This document shows, in pieces, positions 8,019 to 15,900 of a DNA stretch of 25,277 nucleotides (the first letter of the stretch is position 1; every line of letters starts with the position of its first letter). A program made the position numbers and the translations under genes. Source of the DNA: an uncultured Bacillota bacterium. Its GTDB lineage: Bacteria > Bacillota > Clostridia > Peptostreptococcales > Anaerovoracaceae. Below the pieces are notes generated by a model. That model made no database searches. It was not told the DNA's origin and saw only the letters and a program-made list of their open reading frames with translations. The stretch is taken from NCBI GenBank assembly GCA_959606705.1, contig CAUHLX010000002.1, forward strand, positions 1 to 25,277, in the 5' to 3' direction.

Positions 8019-8230
8019 CGAACCGCGGCAAATTTACATGATTCGCCAGCTCCGCAGCAAGCCTCGCCAGCTCCGCAAGACGCAGACTTCGCCAGCTCCG
8101 CATGGTGCGCACAAGCCTCACAAGCTCCGCAGCAAGCCTCGTCAGCTCCGCAAGACCGATTACAGTCCCAGCTGTTCGGCCAAATCATTGAGGTAGACCC
8201 AGCGATCCATTTTATCGGAAAGGGCGGCAT
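7997..8230 (-). CDS. Possible Cys-rich small ORF overlapping the uup 3' end
   Basis: This minus-strand frame overlaps the last 71 bases of uup in another frame and runs 77 codons from an ATG at 8230 (also an ATG at 8188) to TAA at 7997-7999. After a part shadowed by uup, it encodes two related 15-residue blocks, SCGADEACCGACEAC and SCGAGEACCGAGESC, separated by 10 residues: seven or more cysteines in a regular C-G-A-x-E-x-C spacing. The blocks are a 45-bp direct duplication. No good ribosome binding site is visible before either ATG, and the intervening unit reads the same DNA repeat in another frame, which argues for a noncoding repeat. It could also be expressed as a frameshift tail of Uup. 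I list it as a candidate only. Confidence 0.2.
   Translation of the reverse strand: MPPFPIKWIAGSTSMIWPNSWDCNRSCGADEACCGACEACAHHAELAKSASCGAGEACCGAGESCKFAAVRAVLRLF
8045..8152. repeat. Degenerate 21-bp repeat array, five copies
   Basis: Five copies of a GCCAGCTCCGCA-like core begin at 8045, 8066, 8091, 8120 and 8141 (spacings 21, 25, 29 and 21). Copies 1 and 4 are both followed by GCAAGCCTC. The array ends 8 bp from the uup stop codon. Spacings are too short and irregular for a CRISPR array. Confidence 0.8.
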
Positions 8231-9986
8231 CCAGCCGCTCTTTTTCTTGCAGCAGCTCCTGCAGCTTGTCGTAATTGGTGGACTGAGCGGCGATGTTCCG
8301 GTCCGTTTCCTTGATTCGTTCTTCCAGCTCGGCGATTTCCCGGTCTATGGTATCGAACTCCCGCTGTTCGTTATAGGTGAACTTTTTCTTTTCCTGTTTG
8401 GGACTCGAGGAATCGGGGCGCGGAGCGGACGATCCCGCGGCAGGTGCTTTTGCCGAGGCTTTCCGCTCTTGTTCCTGCTTTTCCTGCGCCTGTTTCCGCT
8501 CCTGTTCCTCCATTTCACGAATTTCCATATAATCCGTGTAGCCGCCGGGATAGTGGCCTACTCGGCCACCTTCCTCAAAGGCGAAGATTCTCACACAGAG
8601 ACGGTCCAGAAAATACCGGTCGTGGGACACGATGATCACCGCTCCGGGAAAGCTGTCCAGATAATCCTCGAGAATGGCCAGGGTAGTGATATCCAGATCG
8701 TTGGTGGGCTCGTCGAACAGCAGCACATTGGGAGCTTCCATCAGAACACGGAGCAGATACAGCCGCCGTTTTTCTCCTCCGGAGAGACGGCCCAGCTCCA
8801 CGGAATGCATGGAGCTGGGGAACAGAAAGCGTTCCAGCATCTGGGAGGCGGAAATGATACCGTCGTTGGTCCGCACATTGAAAGCCACCTCCTGAACGTA
8901 GTCGATGACCCTGGTGGAGGGATTCATTTCGGTGTTTTCCTGAGAAAAGTATCCGATGCGAACCGTATCGCCCACCTCGACCGTTCCGCTGTCCGGCAAA
9001 ACCAGCCCTTGAATGATCTTCAGCAGGGTGGATTTGCCGCTGCCGTTGGGGCCGATGATTCCCACCCGGTCATTGCGCAGCAGAATATAATCGAAATCGC
9101 TGATCAGTGTTCGATCGCCGGAAGCTTTCGAAAGGTGGTTGATTTCAATCACCTTTTTCCCCAGACGGCTGGCTACGGAATCAATCTGTGTTTGGGAGCT
9201 GTCGATGGAAAGACGGCTGTTCTTCAGCTCCTCAAACCGTTCGATCCGAGATTTGGCCTTGGTGCTTCTGGCCTGAGCGCCCCGGCGAATCCAGGCCAGC
9301 TCCTTTTTATAGATGGCCTGACGCTTGCGTTCGCTGGCCAGGGCCATTTCCTGACGGGCTTCCTTCGCTTCGAGATAGTAGGAATAGCTGCCGTCGTAAC
9401 GAGATAGGGTTCCGTTTTCCAGCTCGAGGATTCCGTTGGTGACGCGGTCCAGAAAATAGCGGTCATGGGTGATCATCAGCAAAGAGCCCTTATACCGCCG
9501 CAGGTACTGTTCCAGCCACTCCACCATATCGCTGTCCAGATGATTGGTGGGCTCGTCGAGAATGAGCAGTTCCACGTTTCGGACCAGACAGGCGGCCAGA
9601 GCCACGCGCTTGCGCTGTCCGCCGGAGAGCGTGTCCACCGGAGCGTCAAAATCCGTGATTCCCAGACGGGTGAGAATGTTCTTGCATTCGTATTCCTTGG
9701 CGCCGCTGTCCGCCGTGTCGGAAAGAACCTGAGAGAGAATGGAAGCGTTTTGCCGAAACACCGGATTTTGGGGAAGATAACCGATGCGCGTGCCGCCGGT
9801 GAGGATCACCGTTCCGGAATCCGGGTCCTCCTGGCCGGCGAGAATCCGCAGGAACGTGGATTTGCCAGTTCCGTTGACCCCGATCAGTCCCAGCTTTTCT
9901 TTCTCGTGAATACTGAGGGAGAGGCCGGACAGCAGGGGCTTTTCCGTATAAGATTTGGATATGTCGGCTGCGTTCAGTAGTATCAT
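8160..9986 (-). CDS. uup: ABC-F ATPase, Uup type
   Basis: The 608-residue protein has two ABC ATPase domains and no membrane segments, as in the ABC-F family of ribosome-associated ATPases. Domain 1 has Walker A GVNGTGKST (36-44), signature LSGGQ and Walker B LLILDEPTNHLD; domain 2 has GPNGSGKST (about residue 310), LSGGE and LLFDEPTNDLD. The inter-domain linker with RRGAQARSTKAKSRI is typical of Uup. After an Ala/Ser/Pro/Lys-rich spacer (about 510-535) comes a C-terminal charged coiled coil (about 545-600), also a Uup hallmark. Family members act on ribosomes or branched DNA intermediates; the exact role here is inferred. Its ATG overlaps the deoD stop codon as ATGA, indicating translational coupling, so it is the second gene of a two-gene operon. 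Confidence 0.92.
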   Translation of the reverse strand: MILLNAADISKSYTEKPLLSGLSLSIHEKEKLGLIGVNGTGKSTFLRILAGQEDPDSGTVILTGGTRIGYLPQNPVFRQNASILSQVLSDTADSGAKEYECKNILTRLGITDFDAPVDTLSGGQRKRVALAACLVRNVELLILDEPTNHLDSDMVEWLEQYLRRYKGSLLMITHDRYFLDRVTNGILELENGTLSRYDGSYSYYLEAKEARQEMALASERKRQAIYKKELAWIRRGAQARSTKAKSRIERFEELKNSRLSIDSSQTQIDSVASRLGKKVIEINHLSKASGDRTLISDFDYILLRNDRVGIIGPNGSGKSTLLKIIQGLVLPDSGTVEVGDTVRIGYFSQENTEMNPSTRVIDYVQEVAFNVRTNDGIISASQMLERFLFPSSMHSVELGRLSGGEKRRLYLLRVLMEAPNVLLFDEPTNDLDITTLAILEDYLDSFPGAVIIVSHDRYFLDRLCVRIFAFEEGGRVGHYPGGYTDYMEIREMEEQERKQAQEKQEQERKASAKAPAAGSSAPRPDSSSPKQEKKKFTYNEQREFDTIDREIAELEERIKETDRNIAAQSTNYDKLQELLQEKERLDAALSDKMDRWVYLNDLAEQLGL

Positions 9987-10684
9987 GCCAGCTCCAGAGC
10001 GACTTTCATCATGTCGGTAAAGGTCGTTTCCCGTTCCGCGGAGGTGGTTTCCTCACCGGTGAGGAAGTTGTTGCTGATGGTCATGATGGCCAATGCCTTG
10101 GCGCCTGCCGCCGCGGCGTTCATATAGAGGGCTGCGGCTTCCATTTCAACGGCCAGAACACCCATATCGGCCCAGGGCTTCCACCAGTTTTCGCCGTTTT
10201 CATAAAACACGTCTCCGGAGATGATGTTTCCGGCGTGGACGGTGAGACCCAAGTGGTCCGCGGAGGCTTTGGCGGCCAGCAGCAGATCAAAATCCGCCGT
10301 AGGAGCATACGTGCCGGGAAGACCGTAGGTATGGGCGTAGTTCGAATCGGTGGACGCGCTGACGCCTAAAACGATGTCCCGCACATGGACCTGGGGCTGG
10401 AAGGAACCGGCCGTTCCGATGCGGATCAGATTTTTTACCCCGAAGAAGTGAATCAGCTCGTAGGAATAGATTCCCATGGAGGGCATCCCCATGCCAGTCC
10501 CCATGACGGAAATCGATTTTCCCCGATAGGTGCCGGTGTAGCCCAGCATGCCCCGGATCTGATTGAAGCAGACCGGCTGCTCCAGAAATTGCTCTGCGAT
10601 GAACTTCGCTCTTTGCGGGTCCCCCGGAAGCAGAATCGTTTCGGCGATGTCGCCTTTGTTTGCGTTGATGTGTGCGGTTGCCAT
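9983..10684 (-). CDS. deoD: Purine-nucleoside phosphorylase, DeoD type
   Basis: The 233-residue product matches the hexameric DeoD family: N-terminal HINANKGDIAETILLPGDP (phosphate-binding region), RIGTAGS, and VEMEAAALY near 177-185. These enzymes phosphorolyse purine nucleosides to base and (deoxy)ribose-1-phosphate for salvage. The C-terminal motif, usually SDH-x-x-T-x-E-x-T-T, reads SNNFLTGEETT, so the catalytic/N7-protonating Asp204 (E. coli numbering) is Asn (codon 10070-10072, residue 205 with Met). I start at ATG 10684 because AGGAG lies 7 nt upstream and MATAHIN matches the family N-terminus; an in-frame ATG at 10708 has no ribosome site and adds eight basic residues. It is first in the deoD-uup operon, behind a ~260-nt leader. 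Confidence 0.92.
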   Translation of the reverse strand: MATAHINANKGDIAETILLPGDPQRAKFIAEQFLEQPVCFNQIRGMLGYTGTYRGKSISVMGTGMGMPSMGIYSYELIHFFGVKNLIRIGTAGSFQPQVHVRDIVLGVSASTDSNYAHTYGLPGTYAPTADFDLLLAAKASADHLGLTVHAGNIISGDVFYENGENWWKPWADMGVLAVEMEAAALYMNAAAAGAKALAIMTISNNFLTGEETTSAERETTFTDMMKVALELA

Positions 10685-10952
10685 ATGTGTTCTCCTTTTT
10701 TGTTTCATTAAGATCGTTAGAGATTTTCAAAAAACTCATACCCGTTTCATTGTTTTATTGCACCATATCGATCGCTTCCGCTCGACCGCGCCGAGATGGA
10801 TCAATGCGATCCACCGATCCTTTCGGCGTTGCCCCTTTGCCCAAAGAGCGTGTCGACGCGATTTGCCGGCAAAACGGACAGCAGGCGGCTTCGCCGCTCG
10901 GGTGCCGAGCGGTAGATTGTGATGAAATAAACCTCACGGTCCGGTGGTGTTT
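10685..10952 (-). other. Structured GC-rich leader upstream of deoD, unassigned
   Basis: Between the minus-strand promoter and deoD lie about 260 nt without a supportable gene. Several inverted repeats are visible on the minus strand: CGGAC with GTCCG as an outer stem; CCGCTCGG with CCGAGCGG around a 3-nt loop; an alternative, overlapping GCGGC-GAA-GCCGC hairpin; and a GCCGA/TCGGC stem enclosing GGATC-GCATT-GATCC. The region is more GC-rich than its flanks. It could be a cis-regulatory RNA, but I cannot match it to a known riboswitch class. There is no clear terminator in it. Confidence 0.4.
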
Positions 10953-10961
10953 ATTATACCA
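10953..10961 (-). promoter_or_regulatory. Extended -10 promoter for deoD-uup
   Basis: The minus strand reads TGGTATAAT, an exact extended -10 element (TGn-TATAAT). There is no good -35 hexamer, which extended -10 promoters tolerate. The predicted transcription start near 10946 leaves a leader of about 260 nt before deoD. Confidence 0.62.
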
Positions 10962-11002
10962 TAATTTAATTTCTTTCGTACGCTTTTTTATTGGAGCGGT
11001 TC

Positions 11003-11031
11003 TTTACTTAAATCGCGATTTGGGGTATGAT
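11003..11031 (+). promoter_or_regulatory. Sigma-A type promoter for the acyl-CoA synthetase
   Basis: TTTACT (11003-11008) and TATGAT (11026-11031) are separated by exactly 17 bp. The predicted start near 11038 gives a short leader of about 30 nt before the gene. It lies back-to-back with the deoD promoter about 45 bp away. Confidence 0.7.
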
Positions 11032-11069
11032 AACTCTATGCAGATACGCCTCAGTTAAGGAGAATGAAA

Positions 11070-12827
11070 ATGAATCAAGAAATGGGAGAATTAGAGGTCA
11101 GAAGGAAAGAGCTTCGACCGATCGAAACCCTTAAAGAGATGCTTGATGGGAGCGCCCGGCTCTACGCGGACAATCCCGCGTTCCTGATCAAAAAGGAAAA
11201 GGGCGGAGAATACCAAAACATCACATATACACAGTTAAAAAACGACGTGGATGCCCTGGGGACTCAGCTGATCTCCATGGGACTTTCCGGAGAGAAGATC
11301 GCGGTGATCGGAGAGAACTGCTACGATTGGATCGTGACCTATCTGGCGGTGGCCAACGGCACCGGCGTCATCGTTCCGCTGGACAAGGAGCTGACTCAGG
11401 AAGAAATCTACAACCTGCTGTCCATCTCCGAAGCCAAGGCCGTATTTTTCACCAAATCCTATGGCAAATATTTTGAGGATTACGAGATTCCGTTCAAAAT
11501 TGAAATGAAGCTCTACGGAGACCGCACGGATCTGTCGGAGCAGCTTCCGGTCTGTGAGGACGCGTCGCCGGGCAAGCTCTTGATTTGGGACGAACTGGTC
11601 GGCGCGGGAGAGGAGCGACTGGCTCGGGGGGATCGAAGCTTTGTGGATGCGGTGGTTCCGCCGGATGAAATGCGGATTCTGCTGTTCACCTCCGGGACGA
11701 CGGAGGCGGCCAAGGGCGTGATGCTTTCTCATCGAAACATCGCTTCCAACGTGGTGGACACCTGCAAGATCGCCCACATCCTTCCTTCGGACCGCACCCT
11801 TTCCATCCTGCCGATTCACCACACCTTTGAGTGTACCATGGGCATGATTCTGGTGCTGTATCGGGGCGCGTCCACGGCCTTTTACGAAGGCTTGAAATAC
11901 GTGACCAAAAATCTGGCGGAGGCTCAGGCCACCGTTTTGATCGGAGTGCCTCTGATCTTCGAAAATATCTATGACAAGGTTTGGAAGCAGGCGGAAAAGC
12001 AAGGAAAAGCGGCGACGCTGCGGAAAGGCATCAAGCTCAATCGCGCTCTTTCGGCAATGAATATCAATTTGAGCAGGAAAATTTTCAAGAGCGTCTTGGA
12101 CAAATTCGGAGGCAAGCTGCGGCTGATCATCACCGGTGCCGCGGGCATCGATCCCAATGTTTGCCGGGGATTTGAAGATCTGGGGCTTCGGGTGCTGCAG
12201 GGATACGGTCTCACGGAGTGCTCCCCTCTGGTTTCGGGAACTCCCGATTACTGCAATACCTACAAGAAGGCCGGCTCGGTGGGGCCCTGTGTGGATCAGG
12301 GAGAGCTGCGGATCGACAATCCCGACGAGGATGGGATCGGAGAAATCGTGTTCCGGGGTCCCAATGTCATGCTGGGCTATTACAACATGCCGGAGCGCAC
12401 CAATGAAGTATTGAAGGACGGCTGGTTCCATACCGGCGATCTGGGCTTTCTGGATCAGGACGGCTGGCTTTATATCGCGGGACGTCAGAAAAACGTCATC
12501 GTGACCAAGACGGGCAAGAATATTTATCCCGAAGAGGTGGAGGCCTATCTCAACCGGAACGATTACATTTCCGAAAGCATGGTCTACGGAACCGACACGG
12601 AGGAGGATACGCTGGTGAGCGCCCAGGTGCGGCCGGATTATGAAAAGATCGCGGAGGAGTTCGGAGCGGATTACGGCGATTTGGAAATCGAAAAGCTGTT
12701 GAAAAAGAGTGTGAGCGAGGTCAACGAAGCCCTGCCGATTTACAAGCGGGTACGAGTGGTTTCGGTCCGCAAGGAGGAATTCATAAAGACCACCACACAG
12801 AAGATCAAACGGTATCAAAATTTTTAA
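11070..12827 (+). CDS. Long-chain fatty acid--CoA ligase (AMP-binding enzyme)
   Basis: The 585-residue adenylate-forming enzyme should activate a carboxylic acid, most likely a long-chain fatty acid, to acyl-AMP and then acyl-CoA. Visible core motifs are the P-loop LLFTSGTTEAAKG (about 205-217), GYGLTECSP (378 onward), the GDLGFLDQDGWLYIAGRQKN hinge region (Asp457) and the C-terminal lysine Lys578 in TTTQKIKR. All expected catalytic residues are present. I chose ATG 11070 because AAGGAG at 11057-11062 lies 7 nt upstream; the in-frame ATG at 11064 would be only 1 nt from it. It has its own promoter and stands alone before polC. It may act with the oleate hydratase family gene in handling exogenous fatty acids, but they are 7.5 kb apart, so this is inference. 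Chain-length specificity is unknown. Confidence 0.9.
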   Translation: MNQEMGELEVRRKELRPIETLKEMLDGSARLYADNPAFLIKKEKGGEYQNITYTQLKNDVDALGTQLISMGLSGEKIAVIGENCYDWIVTYLAVANGTGVIVPLDKELTQEEIYNLLSISEAKAVFFTKSYGKYFEDYEIPFKIEMKLYGDRTDLSEQLPVCEDASPGKLLIWDELVGAGEERLARGDRSFVDAVVPPDEMRILLFTSGTTEAAKGVMLSHRNIASNVVDTCKIAHILPSDRTLSILPIHHTFECTMGMILVLYRGASTAFYEGLKYVTKNLAEAQATVLIGVPLIFENIYDKVWKQAEKQGKAATLRKGIKLNRALSAMNINLSRKIFKSVLDKFGGKLRLIITGAAGIDPNVCRGFEDLGLRVLQGYGLTECSPLVSGTPDYCNTYKKAGSVGPCVDQGELRIDNPDEDGIGEIVFRGPNVMLGYYNMPERTNEVLKDGWFHTGDLGFLDQDGWLYIAGRQKNVIVTKTGKNIYPEEVEAYLNRNDYISESMVYGTDTEEDTLVSAQVRPDYEKIAEEFGADYGDLEIEKLLKKSVSEVNEALPIYKRVRVVSVRKEEFIKTTTQKIKRYQNF

Positions 12828-12872
12828 TCACCGAATGACGTGAAACGATTAAACTATAACATATATTATGTC

Positions 12873-12906
12873 AACGCCTGCCGGATCGAGAACCGACAGG
12901 CGTTTT
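12873..12906 (+). terminator. Hairpin between the acyl-CoA ligase and polC (terminator or leader)
   Basis: AACGCCTG (12873-12880) pairs with CAGGCGTT (12897-12904), followed by only TTTT. AAGGAG, the polC ribosome binding site, begins at 12908, two bases after it. It may be a weak terminator for the upstream gene; on readthrough it sits next to the polC ribosome site and could affect initiation. Confidence 0.6.
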
Positions 12907-12919
12907 CAAGGAGAACTAC

Positions 12920-15900
12920 GTGAAAGAATTGATCGAACGCTGCCTTCACTGGGAGCAGATGAAGAGCTGTGCGAAAGAAAACTGCCGGTATGCCGTCAAT
13001 CGAGCGGTGATTCAAAAGGAATCCCGCCGCCTGGTGGTGGAGATCGAAACCAATTTCATCTTTCCTTATGGAGATACCATCAAGATGAAGGAGCTGCTGA
13101 AGACACAGTTTCCCGATCTGGCCGGCGTGGATTTCAAGTTTACATATGAAAACGTCCTCCATTCGGAGGAGGAGGTCGTCCGCCTGGCGGTGCCGCATAT
13201 GATTGAGGAAATCAACGGAGAATACGCGCACTTGACCAAGACTATCTTTACGGATCAGGTTTCTCTGGGAGAGGACCGGGTGGAGATCATGGCCTTGGGA
13301 GCGGTGGCGGTTCGGGAGCTCAATGAACGAACTGCGGACCTGTTTTCCCGGATATTGAAACGGGATTTCGGGATGGATCGCAAGGTGGTGTTTCGGAATA
13401 ATCAGGACAGCTACGTGGAAAAAGCCAGAGAGAGAGCCCGGCTGGAAGCGGAGGAGCTGGCGGCGGTGGAGGCGGCTATCAAAGAGGCGGAACGGAACAA
13501 CGCCGGAAAAAGCGCGGCACCGGCAAACGGCTTCGGCGGTGGATTTTCCGGTGGCGGCGGCTTTACCGGAAATGGCAGCGGATTTTCCGGAAATGGCGGC
13601 AAGCCTTGGAAGGGCGGCGGCGGAAATCGTTCGGCCAAGTATACCCCCGTGGTGGGCAGTCGGATCATGGGCAAGCCCATAAATGAGCCGCCGGTCCGAA
13701 TCAACGATGTCGATCAGGAGAGCGGAACGGTCGTCATCGAAGGACAGGTATTCGGCAAGGACAATCGGCAGACCAAGACCGGAAAGCAGATTGTCACCTT
13801 GCTGATTACGGATTTCTCCAATTCGATCTGCGTGAAAATCTTCGCCAGCGAAGAAAAGTGGAACGATATCGACGAGCACGTCAAATCAGGGGATCGAGTG
13901 AAAATTCGGGGCAACGCGGAGTACGATACCTTTGAAAATTGTGTGGTCCTCATGGGAAAGGATCTGGAAAAGCTGCCGCCGCCGGAAAAACGGCAGGACA
14001 CCAGTGAAGAGAAGCGAGTGGAGCTTCACATCCATACGAAGATGAGCGCCATGGACGGACTGACCGAGATCGGAGATCTGGTCAAGACGGCGGGACGCTG
14101 GGGACATAAGGCGCTGGCCATTACCGACCACGGGGTGGTTCAGGGATTTACGGAAGCCGCAAAACTGGTTAAGAAGAATAAATTGGACTTGAAATTGATT
14201 TTCGGGGTGGAAGGCTATCTGCTGGACGACGGTGGGACCGCTTCCATGTATTCCCCCGAGCTGACCACCGACGGAGAATACGTGGTATTCGATCTGGAAA
14301 CCACCGGCCTTTCTCACATCAACGACGAAATCATCGAGATCGGCGCGGTAAAGGTAAAGGGCAAGGTGATCACCGATCAATTTCTCACCTTTGTCAAGCC
14401 TCGGTTGGGCTATATTCCCGAAAAGATTACGGAGCTGACCAGCATCACCTGGGATCAGGTGAAGGACGCGCCTTCACTGGATGACGTCTTTCCTAAGTTC
14501 ATGGAGTTTATCGGCGATTTGCCTTTAGCAGCTCACAATGCTGACTTTGACGTTTCCTTTGTGAAAACCGCCTGTGAGCGGCGGGGAAGAGAACTGCCCA
14601 ACTCCACGGTGGACACCCTCTTTCTGTCTCGAAAGCTGCTCCCACAGTTAAAGCGGTTCAAGCTTAATCTGGTGGCGAAGGAGCTGGAGGTTTCACTGGA
14701 AAATCACCATCGGGCGGTAGATGATGCGATCTGCTGCGCGGGGATTCTGATCAAGCTCTATGAAAAGCTGGAGGAAGCGGGGGTTACCCGGCTCTGTGAT
14801 CTGGATAAGACTCTGGGGGAAGGGATCGACTATAAGACGGGGAGTACCAATCACATCATTCTGTTGGCCCAAAATCAAGTGGGTTTAAAGAATCTTTACA
14901 AATTGGTGTCCATGTCCCATCTGGATTATTTTTATAAGAAACCGAGAATTCCCAAGTCCGTGCTGCTGGAATATCGGGAGGGAATCATCGTGGGCTCCGC
15001 CTGTGAAGCGGGGCAGCTGTATCAAGCCGTGCTGGGCAAAAAATCGGATCGGGAAATCGAAGAGATCCTCAAGCTGTATGATTATCTGGAAATTCAACCC
15101 CTGTCCAACAATCAATTTTTGGTAGACCAGGGCAAGGTGGCCGGCGTGGAGGATTTGCGGCAGATCAACCGTCGGATCATCGCCTTGGGCAAGAAGTACG
15201 GCAAGCCGGTGGTAGCCACTACGGACGCGCACTATCTGGAACCGTCGGAAGCGATTTATCGAAAGATTTTAATGGCGGGTCAAGGCTTCAAGGATATCGA
15301 GGACGGAGAAGGACTGTATTTTCGTACCACGGACGAAATGTTGGAGGAGTTTTCCTATTTGGGAGCCGATCTGGCCCATCAGGTGGTCATCGACGCTCCC
15401 AATCTGATCGCCGACTGGGTGGAGCCGGTAATCCCGGTGCCGGAAGGAAAGTTTCCGCCGAAGATCGACGGAGCGGAGGAAAAGCTGTACAACCGCTGCA
15501 TGGACAACGCGCATCGGATCTATGGCGATCCACTGCCGGAGCTGGTGCAGAAGCGTTTGGAAAAGGAGTTGAACTCCATCATCAGCAACGGCTACGCGGT
15601 CATGTATGTCTCGGCGGAGCTTCTGGTACAGAAGTCCCTGTCGGACGGTTATCTGGTCGGATCCCGTGGCTCGGTAGGATCTTCCTTTGCGGCCACCATG
15701 GCCGGAATCACGGAGGTGAATCCGCTGCCGCCGCACTATATCTGCGATAATCCGGACTGCAAGCATTACGAGTTCATATTGGACGGAAGTTACGACTGCG
15801 GTGTGGATATGCCCGAGAAGATGTGCCCGGAGTGCGGTAAGCCTTATCGGAAGGATGGGTTCAATATTCCTTTTGAAGTTTTTCTGGGATTCGAGGGGGA

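Larger units (their letters stand above)
7726..8159. other. Gene-poor interval (434 bp) rich in repeats and hairpins
   Basis: This convergent interval lies between the phosphohexomutase (+) and uup (-). It holds the 23-bp direct repeats, an AT-rich stretch around 7830-7885, a perfect 14-bp hairpin at 7887-7916, a second hairpin at 7965-8018, and five copies of a GCCAGCTCCGCA-type repeat at 8045-8152. I see no plus-strand gene. A minus-strand Cys-rich reading frame crossing from the uup 3' end is listed separately. Confidence 0.8.

Noticed and set aside
8045..8152. Possible CRISPR array
   Set aside because: Repeat cores are only about 12 bp with spacings of 21-29 bp and partly similar 'spacers'; no cas genes nearby.
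10685..10952. Possible ZTP (pfl) or cyclic-di-GMP riboswitch before deoD
   Set aside because: There are only partial matches: CCGTGAGG and GCCGCCTG recall pfl, GGGCAAA recalls GEMM, but the conserved CCGCCUGGGC and GACGCAAAGCC cores are not present.
10563..11058. Plus-strand open frames in the deoD/acyl-CoA ligase intergenic region
   Set aside because: They overlap the deoD start and both promoters, lack ribosome sites and have no protein-like pattern.
11235..12818. Long minus-strand open frame opposite the acyl-CoA ligase
   Set aside because: It shadows a gene with full catalytic motifs; its translation has no family resemblance and no ribosome site was evident.
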